Assembly: GCA_963770485.1 (NCBI GenBank)
Contig: CAVYPX010000016.1
Span: 248,001-312,000, forward strand
Direction of reading: 5' to 3'
DNA length: 64,000 nt
Source: CAVVEC01 sp963770485
GTDB taxonomy: Bacteria > Acidobacteriota > Terriglobia > Terriglobales > Acidobacteriaceae
In this document: piece after piece, positions 51,288-58,606 of the stretch
Layout: every line of letters begins with the position of its first letter
How positions within the stretch are numbered: the stretch's first letter is position 1
The notes under the pieces: generated by a model
Told to the model about the DNA's origin: nothing
Database searches by the model: none
The model's input: the letters and a program-made list of their open reading frames with translations, nothing else
Translations under genes and position numbers: made by a program

Positions 51288-52862
51288 ATGTCCACACAAC
51301 TAACCAAGCCGACGCACAAGACGATGGCAGAAAGAATTTCTGACCTTCGAGCTAAACGCTCCGAACTGGAATTGGGGGGCGGCAAAGACCGGATTGAGAA
51401 ACAACACGCGGGCGGCAAACTTACGGCGCGCGAGCGCGTGGAAAAGCTCGTGGACCCGGGCACCTTCCAGGAAATCGGGATCTTCGCGCAGCACCGTTCC
51501 ACATACTTCGGCATGGCGGAAAAAGAGTTTCCCGCCGATGGCGTAGCCACGGGATGCGCGATGATCGACGGGCGGCTGGTTCATTTGGCCAGCCAGGATT
51601 TCACCGTAGCCGGCGGCGCCGCCGGTGAGGTGCACTGTGACAAGATTTCGGAAATGATGCAGCTCTCGCTTAAAACGGGTACGCCATTTATCTTCATCAA
51701 TGACTCGGGCGGGGCGCGGGTGCAGGAGGGGATCGACAGTCTCGCGGGTTACGGAAGAGTTTTTTACAACAATGTAATGCTCTCGGGTACGGTGCCTCAG
51801 ATCTCATTGGTGTGCGGTCCTTGCGCCGGAGGCGCAGCCTACAGCCCCGCACTGACTGACTTCGTCATTCAGACCCAGCGCGCGCAGATGTTTATCACCG
51901 GGCCCCAAGTCATCAAGCAAGTGACCGGCGAAGTCGTAACCCCGGAAGAACTCGGCGGTCCGGCTGCGCAGATGAATAACTCCGGTGTCGTTCACCTGGT
52001 CGCGGAGGACGACGAAGAAGCGCTTTATTTGTGCCGCCGTCTGCTGAGTTTCATGCCGTCGAACAATCTTGAAGACCCACCGCGGCTGAGCCACGATCTG
52101 CCGTTGGACTCAGATCCGGAATTGAACGAAATAGTGCCCGTGGAGAGCAAGGTTGCTTACGACGTGCGCGGGGTGATCGTGAGCGTGCTCGACCACCAGG
52201 ACTTCATGGAGATTCAGCCCGGCTTTGCTCCCAATATCGTGATCGGATTCGGGCGGCTCCAGGGACGGCCGGTGGGAATCATCGCCAATCAACCGGCGGC
52301 TCTCGCGGGTGCGCTTGACATCAATGCTTCCGACAAAGCTTCCCGGTTTATTCGCTTCTGCAATGCGTTCAACATTCCGCTGGTCACGTTTGTTGACGTT
52401 CCCGGCTTCTTGCCCGGAGTGGAGCAGGAGTATGGTGGCATCATTCGCCATGGAGCAAAGATGCTTTTCGCCTACTCCGCAGCGACGGTGCCGAAGTTGA
52501 CCGTAGTGCTGCGAAAAGCCTATGGCGGGGCGTACCTGGCCATGTGCGGCAAAGATCTGGGCGCCGACCGTGTAGTCGCGTGGCCCACGGCGGAAATCGC
52601 GGTCATGGGGGCGGAGGGCGCGGCAGAGATTGTGTTCCGGAGGGAGATCGAGTCTGCAGACGACAAAACAGCGCGGCGGAAGGAGTTGATCGATCTTTAC
52701 CGCGAGACGTTCGCGAACCCATACGTATCGGGAGGAAGGCGCTTGGTGGACGACATTATCGAGCCCGCCGACACCAGAAAATATCTGGCATTGGCTCTCG
52801 AAGCCTTGCATACGAAGCGCGATTTCCGTCCGCCCAAGAAACACGGACTGATTCCGCTTTAG
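51288..52862 (+). CDS. acyl-CoA carboxyltransferase, 12S / methylmalonyl-CoA type
   Basis: 524 residues. Two crotonase-like halves are visible: N-terminal KLTARERVEKLVDPGTFQEIG and SQDFTVAGGAAGEVHCDKISEMMQLSLKTGTPFIFINDSGGARVQEG; C-terminal VGIIANQPAALAGALDINASDKASRFIRFCNAFNIPLVTFVDVPGFLPGVEQEYGGIIRHGAKMLFAYSAATVPKLTV, GAEGAAEIVF. The acyl-CoA oxyanion glycines (GGA, GGAY) are in place. This matches methylmalonyl-CoA/propionyl-CoA carboxyltransferase beta subunits. With the 5S gene 40 bp upstream it could form a transcarboxylase exchanging CO2 between methylmalonyl-CoA and pyruvate. A TGTCAT-type repeat lies just after the stop. Confidence 0.93.
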   Translation: MSTQLTKPTHKTMAERISDLRAKRSELELGGGKDRIEKQHAGGKLTARERVEKLVDPGTFQEIGIFAQHRSTYFGMAEKEFPADGVATGCAMIDGRLVHLASQDFTVAGGAAGEVHCDKISEMMQLSLKTGTPFIFINDSGGARVQEGIDSLAGYGRVFYNNVMLSGTVPQISLVCGPCAGGAAYSPALTDFVIQTQRAQMFITGPQVIKQVTGEVVTPEELGGPAAQMNNSGVVHLVAEDDEEALYLCRRLLSFMPSNNLEDPPRLSHDLPLDSDPELNEIVPVESKVAYDVRGVIVSVLDHQDFMEIQPGFAPNIVIGFGRLQGRPVGIIANQPAALAGALDINASDKASRFIRFCNAFNIPLVTFVDVPGFLPGVEQEYGGIIRHGAKMLFAYSAATVPKLTVVLRKAYGGAYLAMCGKDLGADRVVAWPTAEIAVMGAEGAAEIVFRREIESADDKTARRKELIDLYRETFANPYVSGGRRLVDDIIEPADTRKYLALALEALHTKRDFRPPKKHGLIPL

Positions 52863-52886
52863 GAGCGTGTTGAAAAACCAAAGCCT

Positions 52887-52999
52887 TGTCATTCCGAGGA
52901 GCGCAGCGACGAGAGCCTGTCCTGAGCGAAGTCGAAGGAAATCTGCAGTTTCCTCGAGTTGTGAAGAACTGCAGATCCCTCGCTTCGCTCGGCATGACA
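52887..52999. repeat. TGTCAT...ATGACA intergenic element, copy 4 (inside the carboxytransferase operon)
   Basis: Starts TGTCATTCCGAGGAGCGCAG and ends CGCTTCGCTCGGCATGACA. Inner arms are GAAATCTGCAGTTTCC and GAACTGCAGATCC. It fills nearly the whole gap between the 12S stop (52862) and the next start (53016), so it would be transcribed within the operon mRNA and could act as a processing or attenuation hairpin. Confidence 0.65.
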
Positions 53000-53015
53000 A
53001 CAAGAAAAAAATGAA

Positions 53016-53507
53016 ATGGCGCTGCTGTTGATCCAATTCGATGGCACGACGTTGTTGCTCATTGCCCTGCTCGTACTTGTCGGCTGGGTAGCGATGTACG
53101 TCAGCGCGCGCCGAATGTTGAAGCGCACGATCGAGGATTTCCGCCGCGAAATGGACGAGCGAGTCAACTCGCTCCTGCTTTCGATCAAGGCGGCCCAGGC
53201 TCAGGCCGAGGGAACCAGGAAATCCGTTGCCGCCGCTAGTCCGGCTCAACCGCTAGCGAAACCACAATCGACGCCGGTTGCTGTTCCGGGTCCACAGCCA
53301 GTTTCCCATGCGGTAGAAGAACCTCAGGAAGTCCCATCGGACGTGTTACTGGTGATCGCCGCCGCGGTTACGGCATTCCTCGGCAAGAAAGTGCGGGTGC
53401 GTTCGTCGAAGATGCTGCAGACTCCGTACGAGATCGTGAATCCGTGGGTGCAGCAGGGGCGCGTCGTAATTCAGGCCTCACACAACCTGGGCCCAAGAAG
53501 TCATTGA
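53016..53507 (+). CDS. delta/OadG-like membrane subunit of a biotin-dependent carboxylase complex
   Basis: 163 residues. One N-terminal membrane helix (TTLLLIALLVLVGWVAMYVSARRML), a charged helix, then a Pro/Ala linker rich in Gln and Val (SPAQPLAKPQSTPVAVPGPQPV). A conserved C-terminal block follows, LLVIAAAVTAFLGKKVRVRSSKML...NPWVQQGRVVIQASHNL. That last block (NPWxxQGRxxIQ.SH) is the pattern seen in delta-type subunits of methylmalonyl-CoA decarboxylase-like complexes. It would tether the soluble carboxytransferase to the membrane. No good Shine-Dalgarno is present; the repeat element ends just upstream. Confidence 0.7.
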   Translation: MALLLIQFDGTTLLLIALLVLVGWVAMYVSARRMLKRTIEDFRREMDERVNSLLLSIKAAQAQAEGTRKSVAAASPAQPLAKPQSTPVAVPGPQPVSHAVEEPQEVPSDVLLVIAAAVTAFLGKKVRVRSSKMLQTPYEIVNPWVQQGRVVIQASHNLGPRSH

Positions 53508-53554
53508 GGAAGAAGTCACTGAACAAGAGGTCACTGAGTAAGAGGCCACCGGAA
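53495..53554. repeat. four imperfect 15-bp tandem repeats
   Basis: AAGAAGTCATTGAGG, AAGAAGTCACTGAAC, AAGAGGTCACTGAGT and AAGAGGCCACCGGAA follow without gaps. They start inside the last codons of the delta-like gene and fill the gap before the carrier gene. In one forward frame (not that of the gene) they encode a basic KKSLR-type repeat. Confidence 0.8.
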
Positions 53555-53585
53555 CTGATATGAGCGTTCGACGAGGAGTCCGGCT

Positions 53586-53981
53586 TTGAAGCTTCAGATC
53601 GGGATCGACGGAAAGACCTACGAAGTCGACGTGGAAGTCCTTGAGGACGACCATGTCGTCCGCGCGCCGGGATATCTTCCTCCTTATCCCGGTTCCGCGA
53701 CGGTGCCCTCGGTTCGCGCCGCAACCGCTCCCAAGCCGTCCCACGCCCCAGAAACCCATGTCAACGAATCCAAGGTCTGCCGCAGCCCTGTGGCCGGAGT
53801 CGTGCTGCGAGTGAATGTGCAGCCGGAGCAGCAACTCCAACCTCATGATCTGATGATCGTGCTGGAAGCCATGAAGATGGAAACCAACGTCACCGCCCCT
53901 GTGGCTGGCAAAGTCAAATCTGTGATGGCCCGGCCCGGCGATGGCGTGAAGGTCAACCAGGTTCTGGTCGAGTTCGAATAG
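53586..53981 (+). CDS. biotin carboxyl carrier protein (transcarboxylase 1.3S-like)
   Basis: 131 residues with a TTG start, supported by GAGGAG seven bases upstream (53573-53578). The N-terminal strands MKLQIGIDGKTYEVDVEVLEDD are followed by a Pro/Ala linker and the biotinyl domain with the biotinylation site EAMKMET (Lys97) and hairpin glycines (SPVAGVV, APVAGKV). It carries carboxyl-biotin between the 5S and 12S active sites. Its length and linker resemble the 1.3S carrier of transcarboxylase and the gamma subunit of methylmalonyl-CoA decarboxylase. Last gene of the unit, convergent with the universal stress gene. Confidence 0.9.
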   Translation: MKLQIGIDGKTYEVDVEVLEDDHVVRAPGYLPPYPGSATVPSVRAATAPKPSHAPETHVNESKVCRSPVAGVVLRVNVQPEQQLQPHDLMIVLEAMKMETNVTAPVAGKVKSVMARPGDGVKVNQVLVEFE

Positions 53982-54019
53982 CTCCCAGTGGCGCTTGAGC
54001 GCTCTGGCAGCAAACACCC

Positions 54020-54901
54020 CTACCCTCTTACCGTCAGCACCGGACAAGGCGCTGCGCCAACGACCTCAGCAGCAACCGACCCCGGCATGTGCGCCTTCCA
54101 TGCCGCTGCTGTCGGCTTTGACACGCCCAACACGATCAAGTCGGCCTCTCGTTCCTGGGCGCAGCGCAAAATCCCTTCCGCGGGAAAGTCAAAGCCCACG
54201 AGAAATTGCGGGTTGCACGACGCATCAGTTGGCATCAGGGCCTCTAACCGTTTCCGCATGTTGTGTTCGAGAGACTCCTTATGTTGCCAAGGCACTAGCG
54301 GAATCATGTGCAGCAAGATTAGCGTGGCTTCATTCTCTTCTGCCAGCGACAGCGCGTACGGCAACGCATGCCGCGAAGGTTCCGAGAAATCGGTGGGGAA
54401 GAGGATTTGCTTAAGCCGCCAGTTGGTACTCCTGGCCTCTGGGATGTGGGGACCGATGGTCAAGACAGGGCAGGTGGCCTGCCGGTAAACTTTCTCCGCT
54501 TCCGACCCGAGCACCAGTTTCTTCAGACCGTGGCGTCCGTGAGTTCCCATCACTAGAAGGTCGATCTCATTCTTCCGAACAACGTCCGAGATCACGTCCC
54601 ACAGTTCCCCACGCCGGAGGATTTCTTCATGGGCGACGTTGCCGAATGAACTGGCCGGCACAAAGTCGGCTATGTTCTTTTTGGCATTCTTCCAGAAGAG
54701 ATCGAATTCCATCGGAATGGGCTCCAAAGGCATGCTGAGATATGGCTCGGGAGGGACCGCGTGGACGACGAAGATTTTTGCGCCATACCAGCCAGCCAGG
54801 GCCGTGGCGTAGGCCAGGGCAGCGCTGGAAACCTGCGAAAAATCGGTTGTAAAGAGGATGTTGCTGAGCGTGATACGAGCCGTAACCTGGGGAGCCTGCA
54901 T
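54020..54901 (-). CDS. universal stress protein with two UspA domains
   Basis: 293 residues from the ATG at 54901, with GGAGG seven bases upstream. A longer start at 54922 is unsupported. Domain 1 (about 15-150) begins LSNILFTTDFSQVSSAALAYATALAGWYGAKIFVVHAV and ends with the ATP-loop motif LLVMGTHGRHGLKKLVLGSEAEKVYRQATCPVLTIG. Domain 2 (about 160-293) begins LKQILFPTDFSEPSRHALPYALSLAEENEATLILLHMI and ends LIVLGVSKPTAAAWKAHMPGSVAAEVVGAAPCPVLTV. In domain 2 the GxxGxG loop is replaced by GVSKPTA, so only domain 1 is likely to bind nucleotide well. It is cytosolic and has a CRP/FNR-like palindrome upstream. Confidence 0.92.
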   Translation of the reverse strand: MQAPQVTARITLSNILFTTDFSQVSSAALAYATALAGWYGAKIFVVHAVPPEPYLSMPLEPIPMEFDLFWKNAKKNIADFVPASSFGNVAHEEILRRGELWDVISDVVRKNEIDLLVMGTHGRHGLKKLVLGSEAEKVYRQATCPVLTIGPHIPEARSTNWRLKQILFPTDFSEPSRHALPYALSLAEENEATLILLHMIPLVPWQHKESLEHNMRKRLEALMPTDASCNPQFLVGFDFPAEGILRCAQEREADLIVLGVSKPTAAAWKAHMPGSVAAEVVGAAPCPVLTVRG

Positions 54902-55222
54902 GGGATCGCCTCCTCGCCACATGGCGAATTCAGGACCTCCGTAATCATTATTCTCCTGCTTTGCTACATCTCTCTGTGACGGCTATCACCGCCCATTGTG
55001 CGGGGGTGGCAGACCGCGAATGGCTTAAAACCCTCGGGTTTGCGAATCCTCACGCCTTCGTTGCGAATCATATGCAGAGCTAAGCAGGTGTGTTTTCATA
55101 GGCAAAAGCAGCTGCTAGCGCCATCAAATTTTCAACAACTGCAGTCCTGTTCGAAGCATCTAGGGTAGGACGTACCGCGACTGTTTAGGGATCAGACGCG
55201 ACATTGTGCCAAGGAGCAGTCC
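54902..55222. other. divergent region between the usp and egtB genes
   Basis: 321 bp. Contains a CRP/FNR-like palindrome (54976-54991) and, before egtB, AAGGAGC as ribosome-binding site. No other strong element seen. Confidence 0.4.
54976..54991. promoter_or_regulatory. CRP/FNR-type palindrome upstream of usp
   Basis: TGTGACGGCTATCACC fits TGTGA-N6-TCAC, the consensus of CRP/FNR-family regulators. It lies 75 bp upstream of the usp start on its promoter side. A very similar TGTGACACGTATCACT is at 57593. Which regulator binds is unknown. Confidence 0.4.
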
Positions 55223-56494
55223 ATGAGCGCCAGTCTGGCAGAAAGATCAACGTATCCAGCTACCAACGTGTTTCGGGAACGTTTTGCGGAGATTCGCGCG
55301 ACGACCATGCGCATCACCGAGGCGCTCTCTGCCGAAGACCACATGCTGCAATCCATGCCGGATGCAAGTCCAACCAAATGGCACCTGGCTCACACTACAT
55401 GGTTCTTCGAGACATTCATTCTCGAGTCGTACGCCACCGGTTACAGACCGTTCGATTCGCGCTTCAAATACCTGTTCAATTCTTACTACAAGCAACTCGG
55501 TGGGCATCCCTATCGCGGGGCGCGGGGATTGATGTCGCGGCCGAGCCTGGAACAAGTCCATGCGTATCGGGCTCACGTCGACGCTGCGGTGAAGGAGTTT
55601 CTCGAGAATGCGAGCGATGTGGTGCTCGATCTCATCGAATTGGGGCTGAATCACGAGCAACAGCATCAGGAGCTCATCCTGACCGACATTAAGCATGGAC
55701 TTTGGTCCGGCCCGCTGCGGCCCGAGCCGATGACAAATGCCAGTTCTGGCGCCTCCGTGTCGCGCTTAGACTGGACTGAAATTGAAGGCGGCATTCACCT
55801 CGTGGGCCATGACGGTCGCGGCTTTGCATTCGACAATGAAAGCCCTCGTCACGAAGTTTTGCTGCGGCCATTTCAGATCGCGTCACGAGCCGTGACCAGC
55901 GCCGAGTACCTGGAGTTCATGCAGGATGGCGGCTATCGTCGTCCGGATTTGTGGCTCTCGGATGGCTGGGACATGGTATGCGCGCAAGGCTGGAACGCGC
56001 CCTTGTACTGGGAGCTACGCGACGATGCCTGGTGGCGGTTCGTCCTGAACGGAACTGCAGAAGCTGGCCTAAAGGCAGTCGATCCGGCTGAGCCTGTCTG
56101 TCACATCAGTTTCTACGAAGCGGATGCTTATGCTCGTTGGCGTGGGGCGCGGCTGCCGAGCGAGGAAGAATGGGAAATCGCCGCCGTTCGCGCGCCGGCT
56201 AAGGGGACCCTGCTCGAGGACCAGGTCCTTCATCCGCAACCCGCCCGCGCCGAGGGTTATCGGCAGGTATTGGGCGACGTTTGGGAGTGGACCGCCAGCC
56301 CCTACCTCGCATACCCCGGATTCAAGCCGGCCGCAGGCGCTGTCGGCGAGTACAACGGAAAGTTCATGTGCAATCAGTTCGTGCTGCGCGGCGGATCGTG
56401 CGCGACTCCGGCCAGTCATATCCGCGCCACCTACCGCAATTTTTTCCCGCCACACGCGCGGTGGCAATTCTCAGGAATCAGGTTGGCGAAATGA
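55223..56494 (+). CDS. egtB: ergothioneine synthase EgtB (sulfoxide synthase)
   Basis: 423 residues. The N-terminal DinB-like domain provides the iron ligands: KWHLAHTTWFFE near residues 52-63, and HEQQHQE with His144 and His148. The C-terminal formylglycine-generating-enzyme-like lectin domain follows (VTSAEYLEFMQDGGY, PVCHISFYEADAYARWRGARLPSEEEWEIAA, GDVWEWTASPY, FVLRGGSCATPASHIRATYRNFFPPHARWQFSGIRL). EgtB joins hercynine to a thiol (gamma-glutamylcysteine or cysteine) using oxygen. The stop overlaps the egtD start (ATGA). AAGGAGC precedes the ATG. No egtA, egtC or egtE is nearby, consistent with the short non-mycobacterial pathway. Confidence 0.95.
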   Translation: MSASLAERSTYPATNVFRERFAEIRATTMRITEALSAEDHMLQSMPDASPTKWHLAHTTWFFETFILESYATGYRPFDSRFKYLFNSYYKQLGGHPYRGARGLMSRPSLEQVHAYRAHVDAAVKEFLENASDVVLDLIELGLNHEQQHQELILTDIKHGLWSGPLRPEPMTNASSGASVSRLDWTEIEGGIHLVGHDGRGFAFDNESPRHEVLLRPFQIASRAVTSAEYLEFMQDGGYRRPDLWLSDGWDMVCAQGWNAPLYWELRDDAWWRFVLNGTAEAGLKAVDPAEPVCHISFYEADAYARWRGARLPSEEEWEIAAVRAPAKGTLLEDQVLHPQPARAEGYRQVLGDVWEWTASPYLAYPGFKPAAGAVGEYNGKFMCNQFVLRGGSCATPASHIRATYRNFFPPHARWQFSGIRLAK

Positions 56495-57444
56495 TAGCTC
56501 GGGAACTCATTGCAATCTCGCCTTTAGCGGAGGATGTGGCCGAGGGGTTGACCCAGTGGCCCAAATCAGTTCCGTCAAAGTGGTTCTACGATGCCGCGGG
56601 CTCTGCTTTGTTCGAGGAAATCACACGTCTGCCCGAGTATTACCTGACCCGCACGGAGCTGGAAATTCTGCGCCAAGAGGCGGGGGGAATGGCGCGTGCC
56701 CTGGAACCGGGGATCACCGTCGTGGAACTGGGTTCGGGCACCGCCGCCAAGACCTGCACGTTGTTACAAGCGCTGTCCCGCCGGCAGATGCGGGTTCCGT
56801 ACTTTCCCGTGGACATTTCTTCGGCTGCTCTGGCCGAGGCGCAGGAGAGAGTTGAGGCGCAATGTCCTCAGGTCGGGGTCCGGCCGGTGGTCGCGGATTT
56901 CGGCGATGGATTCGGTTTCCTGCGTGATATTCCGGGGCGGAAGCTGGTTCTATATTTGGGATCGAGCATTGGCAACTTCGTCCCGGAAGCCGCCATTGCG
57001 ATGCTGACTGAGATTCGCCAACAACTCGCGCCAGGCGATGCTCTGCTGCTGGGGACGGACCTGGTCAAGGACCCGGCAATTCTCGTGCCTGCCTACCACG
57101 ACGCGCAGGGCGTGACCGAAGAATTCAACAAGAACATCTTGCGGAGAATCAATCGGGAACTGGGGGCGAATTTCGATCTCGACGGTTTCCGTCATATTGC
57201 ACGCTGGAATGCAGCTGAGTCCCGAATGGAAATGCACCTGGAAAGTTTGCGCACCCAGTCCGTGAACGTCAGCATGTTACGCATGAGCGTAAAGCTGGAG
57301 GCGGGCGAGCCTATTCACACGGAGAAGAGCTATAAGTACACGCTGTCGATGGTGCGAGATATGTTGGAGCCCTCCGGATTTGAGCTGGATCGGACCTGGT
57401 TCGATGACCGAAAGTGGTTCGCGCTGCACCTGGCGCGAGTGTGA
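56491..57444 (+). CDS. egtD: L-histidine N-alpha-methyltransferase EgtD
   Basis: 317 residues, the family's length, from the ATG overlapping the egtB stop. A longer frame into egtB (from 56281) is an artefact. Features: EGLTQWPKSVPSKWFYDAAGSALFEEITRLPEYYLTRTELEIL, the SAM motif VVELGSGTAAKT, YFPVDISSAALAEA, LYLGSSIGNF and LLLGTDLVKD, and the C-terminal substrate-site segment KYTLSMVRDMLEPSGFELDRTWFDDRKWFALHLARV. It trimethylates histidine to hercynine, the EgtB substrate. The two genes are translationally coupled and make ergothioneine, a thione antioxidant. Confidence 0.95.
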   Translation: MIARELIAISPLAEDVAEGLTQWPKSVPSKWFYDAAGSALFEEITRLPEYYLTRTELEILRQEAGGMARALEPGITVVELGSGTAAKTCTLLQALSRRQMRVPYFPVDISSAALAEAQERVEAQCPQVGVRPVVADFGDGFGFLRDIPGRKLVLYLGSSIGNFVPEAAIAMLTEIRQQLAPGDALLLGTDLVKDPAILVPAYHDAQGVTEEFNKNILRRINRELGANFDLDGFRHIARWNAAESRMEMHLESLRTQSVNVSMLRMSVKLEAGEPIHTEKSYKYTLSMVRDMLEPSGFELDRTWFDDRKWFALHLARV

Positions 57445-57592
57445 CGGTTCGATCTCAGTGATGCAGAATGTTAAGCGGCTTCAACTGCTGGAAGACACTC
57501 CCGAAAGGAAGAAAAAGAACGGAGCTTGCCCGCAGGTTCACTCCCTTTCTCTTTTCCCGCACCCAGACTTAACTGGTAGAACGATTAAGCAC

Positions 57593-57608
57593 TGTGACAC
57601 GTATCACT
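57593..57608. promoter_or_regulatory. second CRP/FNR-type palindrome
   Basis: TGTGACACGTATCACT (TGTGA-N6-TCAC) lies about 150 bp after egtD and upstream of the small-gene island. It shares the half-sites with 54976-54991. It may control the downstream small genes. Confidence 0.35.
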
Positions 57609-57798
57609 GCGAAGCAGAAGAGGGCACAATTAGGCTGTTGAATGACCGACGTAACCTGTGGCATAGTTGCTCACCGTGCGTAAACGATTAAGCAGGGACG
57701 TAAGCGAAATAGCACTCGCGGTGGTCTGTAGGCTGGGAAAGTGAAAGGAGATAACCGAGAAGAATGCTGCAGCAGCCGCACCAGGCAGACTTGGCGGC

Positions 57799-57897
57799 AT
57801 GAAGGGCGGCAAGGCCCGGGCAGACAGACTTACACCCGAGGAACGGACCGAGTTCGCGAAGAAGGCCGCGAGCGCCAACTGGAACCCTGCGCAGTGA
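57799..57897 (+). CDS. KGG-motif small protein, probably 5'-frameshifted
   Basis: In frame with the stop at 57895, the sequence reads NAAAAPGRLGG-MKGGKARADRLTPEERTEFAKKAASANW. This is close to the widespread small basic proteins with LGG.KGGKAR...LTPEER.EIAKKAA..RW. The only ATG in this frame is at 57799 (32 residues). A plausible true start is a GTG at 57741 (KGDNREE), one base out of frame, which suggests a frameshift near 57762. Alternatively, an ATG at 57764 (with AAAGGAG 13 bases upstream) encodes a 12-residue leader whose stop overlaps this ATG. Possibly nucleic-acid-binding. Confidence 0.5.
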   Translation: MKGGKARADRLTPEERTEFAKKAASANWNPAQ

Positions 57898-57913
57898 TCG
57901 AGAAAGGCGCGTT

Positions 57914-58309
57914 ATGGCAACGAACCTCGTAGAACTGAATGCTGGCGGAGGTCAAGGAACCAACGGACAACCACCGCAGCCACGCAAGCCGACCTGTGTT
58001 CCGGGTTCGGGATACGATGAAAGCACCAAAGTCTTGCAAGCTATTTCCGCGTCCAGAAATCGACCTCTGTTCGCGCTAATCTCAGACTTCATAGACAAAG
58101 ACGTTTCGAAGGACGTCCATAGCTGGAAAAAGGAACTCCGGGGAATTGGATCGGCCGGACCGTTAGATGTTCTCATCCAATCCCCTGGGGGTCAGTTAAC
58201 GCCTCGCGTGCCAATGGATAACAATTTCTACAATGTGGCCTATAGTTCGGCTATAAACACCACATATTGTGTGGTGGTTGCTTACCACACAAGAGTACAC
58301 TTACCTTAG
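57914..58309 (+). CDS. truncated SDH/ClpP-like serine protease N-terminus
   Basis: 131 residues with AAAGG upstream. After a Gly/Pro-rich lead, ALISDFIDKDVSKDVHSWKKELRGIGSAGPLDVLIQSPGGQL matches the start of serine dehydrogenase proteinase/ClpP-like proteins, where IQSPGG is the oxyanion-strand motif. The catalytic Ser-containing core should follow, but the frame instead continues with unrelated sequence (PRVPMDNNFYNVAYSS) and stops. I read it as the front of a broken gene. It lies 16 bp after the KGG gene. Confidence 0.5.
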   Translation: MATNLVELNAGGGQGTNGQPPQPRKPTCVPGSGYDESTKVLQAISASRNRPLFALISDFIDKDVSKDVHSWKKELRGIGSAGPLDVLIQSPGGQLTPRVPMDNNFYNVAYSSAINTTYCVVVAYHTRVHLP

Positions 58310-58351
58310 TGAGGGGGTAACGCCGCAGAAGCGTACCTTGGTCACATGCGC

Positions 58352-58368
58352 CACTCCCCAAGGGAGTG
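58352..58368. terminator. hairpin between the truncated protease and DUF5678 genes
   Basis: CACTCCC-CAA-GGGAGTG, a perfect 7-bp stem, is followed by CAGAATTTTG. It is an intrinsic-terminator-like or attenuator-like structure 28 bases before the next start. Confidence 0.45.
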
Positions 58369-58395
58369 CAGAATTTTGTGGTGAGGTTTCAACCC

Positions 58396-58596
58396 ATGTC
58401 AACGATGAAAACACTCGACGAGGAGCTTTTATCCGGTATCGCTCCCGGGACCTGGGCTGCCATCTCGTCCGACCAAACAACTGTTGTTGCGACCGGGCAG
58501 ACTGTCGAAGAAGTAGTTAAAGCGGCCCACCAAAAGGGGGAGGAGACACCCTTCATTGTGCGCGTCCCATTGGAAAACTCAGCTCTGATTCTGTGA
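58396..58596 (+). CDS. DUF5678-like small protein
   Basis: 66 residues from the ATG at 58396, with GAGGT nine bases upstream. A GTG at 58366 lies within the hairpin and is less likely. The pattern GTWAAISSDQTTVVATGQTVEEVVKAAHQKGEETPFIVRVP fits DUF5678, a compact domain common in bacteria and archaea. It lies ten bases before a retropepsin-like protease gene, a pairing I have seen associated with this family. Function unknown. Soluble. Confidence 0.7.
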   Translation: MSTMKTLDEELLSGIAPGTWAAISSDQTTVVATGQTVEEVVKAAHQKGEETPFIVRVPLENSALIL

Positions 58597-58606
58597 GCAC
58601 GCAAGC

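Noticed and set aside
53495..53554. CRISPR-like repeat
   Set aside because: The units are contiguous 15-mers without spacers, so this is a simple tandem repeat.
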